Positions 1-11,050 are shown, numbered from the stretch's first letter. The stretch: 64,000 nt of DNA from Heterobilharzia americana (GCA_944470555.2 OX104129.1:67201747-67265746), one strand, 5' to 3'. The notes: generated from the letters alone by a model not told the origin. Numbers and translations: made by a program.

Positions 1-344
1 ATCGATAAATTAATGTTATTGATGTGGTTGGCTTGGAGAAGAAATATAAGTATGCGAACAAATATCTATTCCGACGCGTTTCTCAATACTAGAAAGTCTT
101 TTGAAGGTTTCATAATGGTGAAAAAATTCAGTCCTATGGGAATTACTGCTGTTTATGTGTGGAAATTCATTGCTATTGTGACTCACATGTTTACAAACAC
201 TTACAATATATAGTTATCCCTATAGATACGTCTTGGTTAACAGACTCTGATCAATGTTTTGATTACTTACTTCTAAATTTCACGTAAACATTTGTAGAAC
301 CTAGGCATTTAAACAATAACTTGCATTCACTTTTGTTATTATAC

Positions 345-605
345 CACTCTTGGTAACGCGCGTTTTGTCCGATTTCGAACTCATCAGCTGAATTTACTTT
401 TACCGCAGTGCGAAGTCATGTTGTTCCCACTAAGACTCGAATTCGGTACCCTTCACTTCAAACGCCAGAGCGTTATCCACTAAGGTATTGGGGCAAGATA
501 GCCACCTCTTGTGCAACAGATATCAGTCATTGTCACCGCATCAAGGCATCCGCATAGCAGCCCATCTACCAACAGCAGGGGTTAAGCAATTCAGCCCTGT
601 CTGGC
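345..605 (-). repeat. SINE-2 (Smα-like) copy with decayed hammerhead
   Basis: On the minus strand the order is a tRNA-like head (near 480, with the 'gataacgctctggcgtttgaag' type of head in degenerate form), a body with CTGATGA and ACAAAAC in the ribozyme position, and a tail matching other copies ('ctccgttgccatact'-like). G12 of the hammerhead core is replaced by A. The same unit recurs at 2005, 5150, 13595, 16255, 28300, 44515 and 58225. Confidence 0.7.
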
Positions 606-1030
606 AACGCGAAATTACAAGTATCATTACAATACGTTTGTTTTTGTTAAAAATGGCAACACATTGAGGGAGAAACAGTTTTTTCTTTGAGTTAGTCTAC
701 CTTCGAGAAGCTGCATAACAAATTAAGACAGAGTTTGATTTAACGCCCTTAAAGTGCATTTGCTTGATAAGTTATTCCTATGATACGGGTTACGCGTGAC
801 ATGAAAAACTTCGAAGGATTTTCTCCAATAGCTGAGTAAAATATAGCTTATATGGAGAATTAAAGAGTTCTTTACTCATTTACTTGAAACCTTATCACTC
901 TTATCTTCCAAATATCTGTCCAATGCTCCAATGTGTTCAACTGTTTTCCAACTGATGTCACTGCCTCATGAATACTACCTTAACGATGAAATCCCTATAA
1001 ACGTCAAAGTGCATTTGGAATTATTTGTTC
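606..1030. other. Unassigned intronic sequence
   Basis: AT-rich sequence with no protein, RNA or repeat similarity that I recognise. Confidence 0.4.
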
Positions 1031-1137
1031 ATACGACTAGGCTAAATGCTCATTCATTGATTGGTTACCGGAGAACGACCAATTTCAAGTTGTCTAGTTC
1101 TGTGTGCTGCGTAAATTCTGCCATCATTTTCACAATG

Positions 1138-1420
1138 TGGCCACTAAGTTAAGAGGCTCAGAATCTTGGTGCACATCCATAGATGTTAGTTGGTTGAAGG
1201 CAAACGTCACATACAACTAGACAAAATAAAATTGGTTGCTCTTCTATGACTAATCAATGTATGTCACGCAGGCAGTCAATCGTGAGTTCTAGTCCAAGGT
1301 GGGATATAAGTTCCGCCAAGGTTGTAGATAGGCTTTACTGATGAGTGCCAACAAGCACGAAACCTTGGTTAAAGAGCTTCCTATCGATTGCCTCCAACAA
1401 ACTAATATCTCTCAAAATGT
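1138..1420. repeat. SINE-4 copies in inverted arrangement
   Basis: Positions 1138-1200 match the 'gtgatgcacttcggtagatgttagttgg' side of SINE-4 on one strand. Positions 1260-1420 carry the head and hammerhead side on the other strand. Related copies lie at 22340, 27300, 40545 and 63795. The plus-strand part holds the best-preserved ribozyme core of this family (see 1332-1375). Confidence 0.6.
1332..1375 (+). ncRNA. Candidate hammerhead ribozyme (SINE-4 type)
   Basis: The core reads CTGATGA (1338-1344), stem II gtgc-caacaa-gcac (a perfect 4-bp stem with a 6-nt loop), GAAA (1359-1362), then a short stem III 'accttggt'. The cleavage base would be T at 1370. All conserved core residues are present. 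Stem I (cttt near 1333, aaag at 1371) is short and needs a bulged A. In other copies the same position is degraded. A self-cleaving fold is inferred, not shown. Confidence 0.55.
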
Positions 1421-1621
1421 TCAGCGTTAGGCAGTAAATGCCATTTGATATTGGCATACACAACAGTTTTTTGTATCGTTGTCAATGAAACAGCCATCTG
1501 CTTCCTTCAAAAAATTTTATACTGTCCTATCTTTTATCATCCTTCAATATTTTGTATAATTTCCTGAGTAAACAGTGAATTAAGAGTCATACTGTCTACC
1601 TTCAATACATTTTAATCTGTA

Positions 1622-1790
1622 TTTCATTGAGAGACTGCAGAACCACTGGAAACCTAGAAGCATTGGACGACCGTTTTGTCTTAGTGTGGGACTCCTCAGC
1701 AATGAACACCCATGATCCCACCAGGGATGGAACTCAGGACCTAAAGGTCTTGTGGTCAGGATATCATCATTGAGCCACTGGGTCAGTATA
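1622..1790 (-). repeat. SINE-1 copy, hammerhead decayed
   Basis: Minus-strand unit: tRNA-like head (near 1790), CTGAGGAGTCCCACACTAAGAC in the ribozyme position followed by AAAAC instead of GAAAC (G12 to A), then the common tail 'caggtttcc...tggttctcc'. It matches SINE-1 units elsewhere in the window. Confidence 0.7.
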
Positions 1791-2004
1791 CCTAGTTATA
1801 CTTAATAAGGCGGTGAATTTCGTTGGGGTGCAAACGACAGAGGTAGAGAGGTGAGTCAAATTAGGTCTTCATCATCCAAAAGTGAAATGTAGGTCTGTTT
1901 TCTAAGAGGGTCATAAGGGATCAATATAAAAGATATCTTGAGGTGGCTTCTATTCATCAACAAAGCATACTTGTAGCCTTGGTGAAGTCAATGCTTATTT
2001 GTCT

Positions 2005-2300
2005 TAGTGACCTGACGGGTAACACTTTGACATTTGAAGCGATAGGGATTCGGTACGAGTCTCAGTGGAGACAACACCGTTCACATGGGCTCAGGTACAT
2101 CCAGTTAACAAGTCTCTTATAAGATGAAACGCCCGTCCTGGATTCTACTGCTAGCCAGTGAGTAGAATACAATCATTATATATATCCAGGCAGTACTGAA
2201 ACATCAGATTAATAGCCCATCTACCAACAGAGGTCGGGAAATTCTGCCTAGTATAGCAGCGGGAAATTACAAGTGTCAATAAACAGTAATCTGGTATTTC
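2005..2300 (+). repeat. SINE-2 (Smα-like) copy, degraded
   Basis: A tRNA-like head (2007-2080) is followed by a ribozyme region in which CTGATGA has become TTAACAA, so self-cleavage is not expected. The stem I strands catccag/ctggat are still visible. The tail (2190-2300) holds the 'gggaaattacaagtgtcaataa' end found in sister copies. Confidence 0.7.
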
Positions 2301-3355
2301 TTTTCATCGTTTTTCTGAATATTGAATAAACTAAAAGAAACGAACGTTAGAGAATTGTCACTGTTAGGCTGCAGCTTACAATGTTGATTGAAATTTAATG
2401 AAATTCTTGGCCGTTACCGCTGGTTTGAAGACTAGCGATGCCCAGAATTTTTATTTCACATTCAATCATTACTTAGTTTCAGTATTATTTGTACCTGGTA
2501 GCTTGCTTTAGATTCTTTATGGTGATACACAGACAAAGGCAAATATTCACTTACTTATCAGAAAAAGAGTTAAACTCTGTTAATGACTCTACTTGATACA
2601 GTTCAGGTGAATTCTGAAGACTGGTACTAGGGGAATATTGAAGAAATGTATTCCAAAGGTTATTCATTCCGTAAACATTTCTTCTCTGATCAACTTGAAT
2701 AGAATAAGAACAAACTTTGAAGCAGAACCATATGGATCCATTTGACTGTTTCATCAGTTCTCTTCAGATGTATATAACTTATATTACACGTTTCAACTTC
2801 ATTTCAATTTTCACAGTTTCTTGACTTCCCTAAATCATTATCTTGTTTTGATAGGTGTCACTGAACTAGAATTTATCAACAATGTATTGTGATTTCTTGT
2901 TTTAAATTGTTATGGTTATACGCAGCTGAAGAGTGCCGGTGAAACAATGGAGTAGGTTCATAGAATTCCACCTCAATTTTTGATTTTACTCCTTCCTAAG
3001 TAATTTACTCATTAGATGTGGTTCATTAGTCCAGTCACTCAACTTTTAAACAATAGTTCACAGGTTTGAACTCCTTTCCACCCGTCAATATTTTGTCTAA
3101 CACAGTAGATGTGACTGGTTGTCTAGTCCACAAACGTGCATGTAGTTTCTGAGTGTATTTCTATTCCATTTATTGTATTCAGAGAATAATACTCTACTGT
3201 GATGTTTAAGTTCAATTCTCATATCCAAATGAAGAACACATGATACTTCAGAACTAAGTCACCATGCACTGTACACCTGATTCTTTTGTAATCAGCTGGG
3301 CCGTATTAGAGGGAAAGAAAAGTTAAACATTTTTAGGTTAATGGGGATTTCATTA
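2301..3355. other. Unassigned intronic sequence
   Basis: About 1 kb of AT-rich sequence without recognisable genes or repeats of the families described here. A 67-codon minus-strand open frame (2551-2754) has no family features. Confidence 0.35.
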
Positions 3356-3359
3356 TTAA

Positions 3360-3660
3360 GGTAGCATTCATCATAGGCTGATCTATGACGTCAACTAAGT
3401 TGGAAGTGAACCGCATACCCAATGAATACCTTAGTGGATAGTCACATTATATGATGAATTGATACAGATGGGAAACTGTAGACTATCAAACTCTAACCCG
3501 GTGGCTGAATGGTTAACGAGGTCGCCGAGAAACCTGAACAGTTCGGGTTCAATCCGTAGCCGGATAGTGAGTGTGTAGTGCTGAGGGGTCTCATATTAGA
3601 ACTGGACACCTTTTCACTGCTCTCAGGTTTCTAATGGTTCTGCAACTAATGCCAGTCTTT
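3360..3660 (+). repeat. SINE-1 copy with upstream arm
   Basis: The tRNA-like head spans 3498-3560, with A-box-like 'tggctgaatggtt' and B box 'ggttcaatcc'. The body at 3575-3660 corresponds to the hammerhead region but is broken (ctgaggggtctc). The 140 bp before the head match the arm that precedes SINE-1 at 36400 and 61960, so the full repeat is longer than the SINE itself. Confidence 0.65.
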
Positions 3661-3725
3661 CTTCTTTTTTTTTCAAGCGAAACGATGAATCGATTTTTCA
3701 GAAGTAACATTTGTGACTAAGTCAA

Positions 3726-3728
<3 letters not shown>

Positions 3729-3793
<65 letters not shown>
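3729..3793. repeat. (TA)n microsatellite
   Basis: About 65 bp of uninterrupted TA dinucleotides. A (GA)n tract follows at about 4263-4290, and short (CA)n tracts lie at about 4019-4036 and 4428-4446. Confidence 0.97.
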
Positions 3794-3795
<2 letters not shown>

Positions 3796-4257
3796 CTTAT
3801 CTTTATCTCTTCATTACTATTTTTGTAATTCGATGGAGATTTCACGATAAATCCTCAGCTATCCTTATTACCATTATGTTCTTCGAATGATAATAACTCC
3901 TCTCCATCAGTATAATCACTATTTCACATACAAAAGAAACTTACCAACACCCATACACATGGACACTCGTTCATGGGGACATAACTAAACTGTCTAATTC
4001 CATTTCGCCGCTTCTTGGTCACACACACACACACACGTGGATGGTATTTCATGTGTCATCACTACATTTTGAGTGAAACGGCTTATCTGAGTAAACTAGT
4101 GAAGTTATCCTTTCTTTTTGAGCTGTTTGTTTGTTTTCTATTTTTGTCTGAAAAAGCAGTGAGAGTGAATGATAAAGGAACTGATAATCTAGGATTTGTG
4201 TTTAATTCCTCGTTAACGTGTTAGAAAAAAGTGTTTGAGCGGATAGATGCTTTCATT

Positions 4258-4293
<36 letters not shown>

Positions 4294-4537
4294 AGAAATG
4301 TATTCATTCTATGACGACACATTATTATATGCTACGGATGAATGGATAACTGAAGTGTATATTAAGCCGATTTACCTTAACCCTTTTTGTTGAAAAAAAA
4401 ATGGAATTACTAATCTGTAAGTGTAACACACACACACACACACACAACGATGGATATGTAGACTCAATAAACAAAGATAAACTGGCTTATAGTTGAGTGT
4501 ATTAGATAAAGAACTCTATGTTTATCATTTTAACTAT

Positions 4538-4690
4538 CTGAGATAGCTGTCGCTTGGCAGGTTAGCTCAGTTAGTAGACCATCGGGCCGGAAACCCAGTG
4601 GTTACTGGTTCGAACTCGGCCACAGTCTAGATTTTCATTTCATCTTCAATCATAACCCAGCATGATAACTCTGTATTTACTTTTTCAAAG
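4538..4690 (+). repeat. Family-3 tRNA-headed repeat (half unit)
   Basis: It begins with the terminal 'aactatctgagatagc', then a tRNA-like head with A box 'ttagctcagttagtaga' and B box 'ggttcgaactc', and the tail 'ttttcatttcatcttcaatcat' followed by a degenerate 'acccag'. The head looks like a tRNA at first sight, but it continues into the family-3 tail and lacks a closed acceptor stem. I do not call it a tRNA gene. Confidence 0.65.
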
Positions 4691-4862
4691 AAAAAAACAT
4701 TATTCTTTGCAGATAAAGTCTACTGTCTACTGTTGTTGTTATTTTTATCATGATGACAATCTTACTACTTCAATGACTGAATTAAATCAAATGCATAAAA
4801 AGGCTACATGATTAGTATTAAAGATCAGTAGTTTCTAGATTGTTCTTTGCAATCAGTGATCA

Positions 4863-5143
4863 GTAGTTACTACTGTCTATTGATATACTTGTAATTCTCC
4901 GTTGTTATACTGGATCGAATTGTTCGACCTCTATTGGCATATGGGCTCCTATGCGGATGCCTCGATATTGCCTGAATGTCATTGATGGTAATTTAGCCAC
5001 AAACAAACTAAATTACCATCAATGACATTCAGGCAATATCGAGGCATCCGCATAGGAGCCCATATGCCAATAGAGGTCGAACAATTCGATCCAGTATAAC
5101 AACGGAGAATCACAAGTATGTCAATAAATAGTAATAACTATTA
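4863..5143. repeat. Near-perfect long inverted repeat of the SINE-2 tail
   Basis: The left arm (4863-4996) and right arm (5008-5143) are reverse complements over about 130 bp with few mismatches, separated by an 11-nt loop (4997-5007). The arms consist of the SINE-2 tail plus about 50 bp ending in 'ggtaatttag'. Such DNA can extrude as a cruciform or form a long hairpin RNA. Confidence 0.9.
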
Positions 5144-5149
5144 CCCGTT

Positions 5150-5335
5150 GTACAAGAGGTGGCTATCGTGCGTCAATGGCCTAGTGGATAACGCCTTGGC
5201 GTTTGAAGCGATGGATACGAGGTTCAAGATTCATTGGGAAGAGTATAACTCAGTGGGATGCAAGTACATCCAGCTGACAAGTGTGAAATAGGACGAAACG
5301 CGCTTCCTGGATTCCTTTGCTAGCCAAAACCAACT
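5150..5335 (+). repeat. SINE-2 (Smα-like) copy
   Basis: A tRNA-like head (5180-5245) is followed by stem I strand catccag, core CTGACAA (G8 changed to A), stem II ending 'aggac', GAAAC, and stem I partner ctggat. One core base is off consensus, so cleavage is probably impaired. Confidence 0.75.
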
Positions 5336-5654
5336 AAAGTGATCAGTAGTTTTAAAATCCGGCCCAGTTTTCAACATACAAACCTGTTATTCATCCTAAT
5401 GTGTCACTGGTAATGATTTTTTGCATAAGTTTCCAGTTCTATAGAATGATTATAGTTGTCTTTGATTGTAACACTGGGTGACGCTGGTCAAAATCCCCAT
5501 CGAGGGCAGGGCTACATACAAATTGCGGCTATCCAACTGACAGTTTAGAAAGTGTTTTCTAACCCTTATTGTCGAACAAAATCGATTTCATACCTATTCT
5601 GAGTAGCTGCTATGAGTTGCATAGACTGAATATTATATACTATTTTATATATCC

Positions 5655-8552
5655 TTTGTGTTCCTAATGGAACATACGGCTTCAGTAGCATGTCTCCATT
5701 CCAATCTGTCCTCTGCAATCTTTTCAACCTGGATCCACGACAGCCCACAACCTCTCATTTCTTCCTCGCACGATCTCCTCCATGTCACCCTCATCTCGGA
5801 AGCCCAACTCGTCGTTTCCCATCTGGGTTCCACTCGACGGCCTGATGCATAATGTCCCCAGTCGGCCTTCTCAGTGCATGCCGAATCCAATCCATCTCCA
5901 CTTCCTTCCAGTGCATATTTGTTGAGAGATGGGTTCTTGGTTGGTTCGTTGACAGCCACACTTCCTTGTTGCTTATTCTTATTATCATTCTGGCCATCTG
6001 AGCTTCAGTAACGAGCCAGTGTAGGCAGTTGATGAATGTGTGTAGTTTGTTGGAAATCCCTTTCGTAACGCACCAAGTCTCTCAATCACCACACAGAAGC
6101 ACTGACTTGACATTGTTGTTGAAAATTCGGATGTTGTTCACCCTTTATACTAGCTGAGTGCAGAAGATCTCCACACTGGTTTCAGGCTAATGAAAGCCTG
6201 TCTTGATTCTCCGATCCTGGCTGGCGTTGACGTCCTCATCTGTGCTGCCTAGATAAGTGAGGGAGGCTGCTTCCTTCAAGTTTCTGCCGTTGATGGTGAT
6301 TGGAGTTTGTTCTTGTTGTTGTTGTTGGTGGTGGTGGTGTTGGTTGGGTATCTTCATCACCTGTGTCTTCTCTATATTCACTTGAAGTCCCGTCTTACTT
6401 CGCTGCCCTGCCCTGCTCTGCCCTGCCCTGCCCCGCCTCTTCTGTCAACTTGTTAGTTTTCGCCTGTAGATCTTCACATTTGTGCCACGAGACACTAGAC
6501 ACAAGTCATCGTTGGCGAAATCCAAGTCTTCTAGGTTCTTTTCCGCAGTCCAGCCAGCATATCCCCGTCTTCTCACTCCCCACTGTTTGCTGCATGAATA
6601 GTCAACCACAATCAAGAATATCATGGGTGATAGTAGGCAACCTTGTTTCACTCCTGTCTTCACTTCACTTCAAAAGCATCACTGAGCTTCCCATTGTGAA
6701 TTACTTGGCATGAGGTGTCTTCATATAGTTGTTGAATGAGGCTAATAAAGGTTTGTGGTATTCCGTAGTATTGAAGCAGTTTTCAAATTACCTCTCGGTC
6801 GACGCTGTCAAAGGCCTTCTCAAAGTCGATGAAGTTGAGGTAGGGATCCAGTTGACTGGTATTCTATACTTTGTTCTATGATGATGAGCAGTGTAGCATT
6901 GCAATTTGGTCGGCACGTGATTTGTACTTCCTGAAGCCTGCCTGCCTGTTCCTGTGGTAGTCTTGAATCCAGTGCATCCTTTATTCTCTCCAGAATGATG
7001 TGGCTTAATATTTTGCTTGGTTTGGGTGGACAGGAGCGTGATTCCTCACCAGTTCTTGCAAACACTGAGGTCTCCCTTCTTCGGCAGTTTGACAAGGTAA
7101 CCCTTCTTCCAATCGACCAGCAGGTACCTTCCCTTCCTTCCTTCCAGATCTTCTGCAGTAGTGGTGTAGTGTGAGCATGTCCGCTGTTGTCTCTGCGTCT
7201 GTTCTCAGTGCTTCTGATGGGATCCCATCTGGTCCTACTGCTTTCCCACATTTCAGTAGCTTTATGGCGTTCAGGACTTCTGCTTTTGTTGGGGGATTCA
7301 TGTTCACTTGTAGTTCTGTGGTTGGGCTGCAGGTGGTATTTCTTGACGAGTTGCAGATGGTGGTGGTGGTGGTGGTGGTGGTCGATTCAAGAGCTTCTTG
7401 AAGTGGTCAGCCCATCGTTTCCTTTGTTTCTCCTCTCTGGTAACTAACTTTCCTTCATCATCTTTTATTGGTTTCATCTGTGTTGATCTCTTCCCTCCCA
7501 GATAGTAACCTGGTTATTTGATACAATGTCGTCAGGTCTCTCTCTATCTCTCCTACCTGCACCCTTCTGCCTGTTCTGCTTCACCTGCCTGTGTGTCGTA
7601 GAAGTGTCTTTAGTCTTCGCGTGCACTCTTCTTCACTTCTTTGTCCAGTGTAGTAATTCATACATTGTACTCAGTTCCTCTTCTCGTTGTGCATCCTTGC
7701 ACTGCACTGGCTTATCTTCTGCTTCACCATCACCATCATCCTCTACCTCATCTATCAACTTCCATGTGTCCATCGAGATCCATTCCTTATCTTCTTCTTT
7801 CTTCTTCCTTCCTTCCTTCCTTCCTTCCTTCCTTCCTTCCTTCCTTCCTTCCTTCCTAATACACTTGTGCAGGTTTCTCTCCACATCTCTTTCAAACACT
7901 TCCTGTGTTCTTCCACACAGCTTTCTTCAGGGATCTTGCTCAATATCTCCCATTTTGTCTTGATGGCTGGTTGCCGTGAACATTTTCTCTGTAGTTTCGT
8001 CCTTCAGTTCACTTTCTGTTCTGGGTGTTGTACTTGAACTGTGGTCGTCTATCACCAACTCCCTTGAATTGAAGGTTTTCAACTTGATTTTGAAGCTCGG
8101 TTCCTTGCACTAGATAGTGAGTGGTGTGAACCTACATCTGCTCCTCTTCTTGATCTTGTGTCAAGTAGGCTGACTGTGTCTCCACTTTCTTGAGATTGAG
8201 ATGAAGCTGATGTGATTTTTAGTGTGTCGTGGTGTCTGGTGAAATCCATGTTGCTCGATTTGTGGATATCCATGTACTTGAACACACTGCCTGGCCTCCA
8301 ATCACCAAATCGTTGAATGCACAGAATTCTGCAAACAATTCTCCATTCTCGTTCATTATCTCACCGACTGCTTCTCGACCCATGGTTAGTTCTCTTCCTG
8401 TGTTGTCCGCTCCCAGTTTGGCATTCATGTCGCCCATTAGAATGGATTTTGATGTCGCCAACTGAGATCTTGTCCAGTGTTGATTGCAGTTGTCTGTAGA
8501 ATTCCTCCTTTTTCTCTTGATCTGCATTATTTGTAGGTGCACAGTGTAGCAT
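5655..8552 (-). pseudogene. RTE endonuclease/reverse transcriptase pseudogene (copy A)
   Basis: Translated fragments on the minus strand run in order. The C-terminal APE endonuclease has GDMNAKLG (8416-8435) and TWISPDT near 8225. RT fingers/palm follow with KAEVLNAIKLLKCGKA.GPDGIP (7215-7307), 'SKILSHIILERIKDALDSRL' and VKQGCLLSPMIFLIVVDYS (near 6650). The catalytic motif reads FANDDLCL (6505-6519 for FANDD), and the C-terminal region contains WNPDGKRRVG near 5820. The parts lie in different frames with stops, so no protein is made. The order and content match RTE-family polyproteins. Confidence 0.85.
7806..7857. repeat. (CTTC)n microsatellite inside RTE copy A
   Basis: About 13 CTTC units at the site where copy J has about nine (46907-46942) and copy C only one or two (near 19480). 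Confidence 0.95.
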
Positions 8553-8659
8553 TGTATGATTGTGACCTTCCTTCCTTTTGAGTTGAACCTTGCTGTCGTG
8601 ATCGTGGTTGTGGAGGAGATTGGTTCCTACTGCATGAGAGCCATAGACTGAGTATAGTC

Positions 8660-9235
8660 AAGAATATCTGAAGATTATGTGGATGATCTTGGTTGTGTTA
8701 TTTTCTTTGAATTAGATGGTTTAATCGTGGGACTTTCATTGTCTGTCTTGCCAACAGCATCAGGACTAATTTCAATGTGAAGTGAGCTGTCAATATGTCT
8801 CTGTGAGTGGTTCAGTAGCCTGTTCTGACGAACTGGTGTGCGATTGGTTGTTTCCTTTGACTGTTAATAGATTTTGAAGAAAATCTTTTGAATATAGGAA
8901 TTTTCTAGTACATATTTTGGCTTTATGTCAAGTTTCCATCCCTAATTGGACAGTAGGCATTAGACTTCATTAGGTAATTAAACACAATGTAATCTTTTTT
9001 GAAGAATTAGCAGTATAATAGTTGATTAATAGGCAACAATGGATTTGGTAGGAAAGTACGACTATCAGAAAGACTAGCTTAACTTAACGTTGTAATAAGT
9101 TACGATGGTTATAATTATCTTTCTGTAGAATATGAAGAATTTTTTTAGTACATCGATTATTCAATAAAATTGGTTCTGTAGCAAAAAGTTACTTGGGTGA
9201 TAACATACAAGGACAAGTCTTTTATCAAGTTGGTA
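8660..9235. other. Unassigned intronic sequence
   Basis: AT-rich sequence between RTE copy A and the next SINE. Nothing recognised. Confidence 0.35.
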
Positions 9236-9237
9236 TT

Positions 9238-9365
9238 GATCATGAACTGACGTCAATTAAAGGAACATAGGAAACCTGGAAGTCCTCCAGGCTTTGGACC
9301 CGCGACCTTTAGGTTCCATGGTCAGCGTATTAACTTTGAGCTAGTCACTGTGTCGGAATCCAAAG
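9238..9365 (-). repeat. SINE-1 fragment, minus strand
   Basis: It matches the SINE-1 tail ('tgaactgacgtcaattaaaggaaca', 'gaaacctgg') and the tRNA-like head ('gacctttaggttcc', 'gtcggaatccaaagg'), with most of the ribozyme part deleted. It forms a head-to-head pair with the copy at 9463. Confidence 0.65.
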
Positions 9366-9462
9366 GTCCATATTTTCAACTTCTATCAGTTCACGATATA
9401 GCGCGACCGCCACCCAATATCATCGTTGAATATTTGTCCTCAAGGCCACCAGGTTTGGATTC

Positions 9463-9655
9463 CGATCCAGTGGCTCAATGGTAACGTGCTGGCCACGGAA
9501 CCCGAAGGTTTCGAGTTCCACCCCTGCGGGGTCGTAGGGGAGCACTGCTGAAGAGTCCTATACTAGTGGGACGAAACAGTTGTCTAGTACTCTCAGGTAG
9601 GTCTCCAATGTTCCTCCAATTGATGTCAGTCGACGATGAATACCAACTTAAAGCA
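9463..9655 (+). repeat. SINE-1 copy with intact-core hammerhead
   Basis: It has a tRNA-like head (9463-9530, 'ggctcaatggtaacgtgctgg'-type with a degenerate B box), the ribozyme region 9541-9591 and the tail 'gtctccaatgttcctccaattgatgtcagtc'-type. It is one of the two best-preserved SINE-1 ribozyme cores here. Confidence 0.75.
9541..9591 (+). ncRNA. Candidate hammerhead ribozyme (SINE-1 type)
   Basis: Core CTGAAGA (9548-9554), stem II gtcc/ggac closing a loop of about 10 nt, GAAA (9573-9576), stem III cagt/tgt of 3-4 bp with almost no loop, and cleavage base C at 9584. Stem I is agcactg/tagtact, with one mismatch and one wobble. All core residues match the hammerhead consensus. The very short stem III is typical of Smα-type ribozymes, which cleave poorly as monomers. 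Confidence 0.6.
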
Positions 9656-9997
9656 TTTCTAAATCCCCACAAACCCCGCAAATACAAGTGTTTTAGCCTG
9701 TGCTCAAAGGAAGACTTAATCATACACTGCTCACTATGATAATATCAATTGTCACAAGACTTAGGACTGTTAAATTTCCGTAACTTCACATCATTTTGGA
9801 CTGACTGAGTAAGATCATGGACAGACTGATAATCCCCCCCCCATAGCATGTTAACTCGAAAAGATATTTCTTAACTGGATATCATTTTTGTCCTAAATGA
9901 TAAAAGCAATAAACTGTTAAGGTTTGCTATGATCAACAATGAATATTCATCATCAACCTCTCAAAACAGATTTGTTCACAAAGTGTTATACTGCCAA

Positions 9998-10640
9998 TTG
10001 ACAGTGGCTGAATAACTAAAGTGCTCACTGTGAGACCTAAAGGTTCTGGGTTCGATCTCTGATGGAGTCTAGTGGTTGAATATTGCTTGGCAGCCTCATA
10101 TAACTTTTCATTGTCTTCAGGTTTAGAATAGTTCTCCAACTAATGTTAGTCTGTGGTAAATATTATCTTGAAGTTTATTACTGATTCGTTTATTCCTGCA
10201 ATTTTCGAGAATTTTAAGTGTCACAGAGAACTTTAGATTAGTTTCACTAAGTGTGAGAAATGTGATAATTACAAAGTTGATTTATCTATACTACAAATAT
10301 GATGGAACATAATCCCATTTAAGGCATTATTTATCATAGAGTAGGAGAACCATTGAAAACTTGGGAATACTGGACAGTTATTTCGTCCTACTACGAGACT
10401 CTTCTGCAGCGCTCACATATCACAACAAATAATCAACGATTGGATTGGAAGAAGTAGGAGAATGTGGGCTGTTAGATTCTGACTCAGTAGCTCAATAGCT
10501 AAAGTATTCATTGAGAAACCTAGAGGCCCTGGGTTGCAGTCATGTTAGGGTGGTGAGTGCGTGTTCCTGAAGAGTTCCACACTAAGACGAAACAGCTACT
10601 TCTCAAACTGATTTAAGTCTATAATGAATACCAAATTGAA
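9998..10640. repeat. Cluster of SINE-1 copies (+, -, +)
   Basis: Three degenerate copies: 9998-10165 on plus (B box 'gggttcgatct'), 10335-10420 on minus (tail and ribozyme half only) and 10478-10640 on plus (core CTGAAGA with GAAAC but poor stem II). The last two form a head-to-head pair. Confidence 0.6.
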
Positions 10641-10894
10641 ATCAATAAATCACAACAAACCTTGAAAGTACTGCATTTTGGTTAATTTATTATATATACC
10701 ATACAGTGAATGGATTGTGCTCTTACGTCATCTGAAACTTTCTTACTCTTTCCTTAATTGTTAAAACGGAGTAAAGCCCCTTTACTTCTATTAAGCCTAA
10801 AATCCTAGCTGAGAGATTGACAATCTGTTTTATTTTGGTAAACTTATTATTCTGCCTTGGATACTTTTCTTTCATGAGTTTATTCAACTTTAGA

Positions 10895-11050
10895 TTTTTT
10901 AAAGACTGGTAGTACTGTATAGTTATTTCGTTCTAATATGGACTCCTCATCAGTATGAACCTAAAAAACTCACCAGAAATCGAATCAAGAACCTTCCGAT
11001 TTCATGGTGAACAAGTTAGTTGTTCAGCTAGCCGATTGAAACCTAATCGT
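10895..11050 (-). repeat. SINE-1 copy, strongly degraded
   Basis: The tail, ribozyme and head segments can be followed on the minus strand ('tatttcgttctaatatggactcctcatcag' region), with many substitutions. No functional core remains. Confidence 0.5.

Larger units (their letters stand above)
5634..8641 (-). mobile_element. RTE-clade non-LTR retrotransposon copy A, 5'-truncated in the endonuclease
   Basis: The 3' end is at the left ('gttcctaatggaaca'), as in the eleven other copies. The 5' end stops within the endonuclease region, where copy J continues. Imperfect 14-bp direct repeats flank it: catagactgaatat (5620-5633) and catagactgagtat (8642-8655), a good target-site duplication with one difference. 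Length is about 3.0 kb. A CTTC array (7806-7857) sits in the region between endonuclease and RT. Confidence 0.88.

Noticed and set aside
931..1152. 73-codon ORF
   Set aside because: No recognisable features. It overlaps the start of a SINE-4 repeat.
4555..4625. tRNA gene
   Set aside because: It has good A and B boxes, but the acceptor stem does not close and the sequence runs into the family-3 tail shared with five other loci. It is a tRNA-derived repeat head. The same applies near 22417, 28381, 31985, 51475 and 55288.
7526..7963. Plus-strand open frames antisense to RTE copies A and J (also 46631-47152)
   Set aside because: Low-complexity Ser/Leu/Phe-rich shadows of the minus-strand element. 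The same sequence reads as RTE on the other strand.
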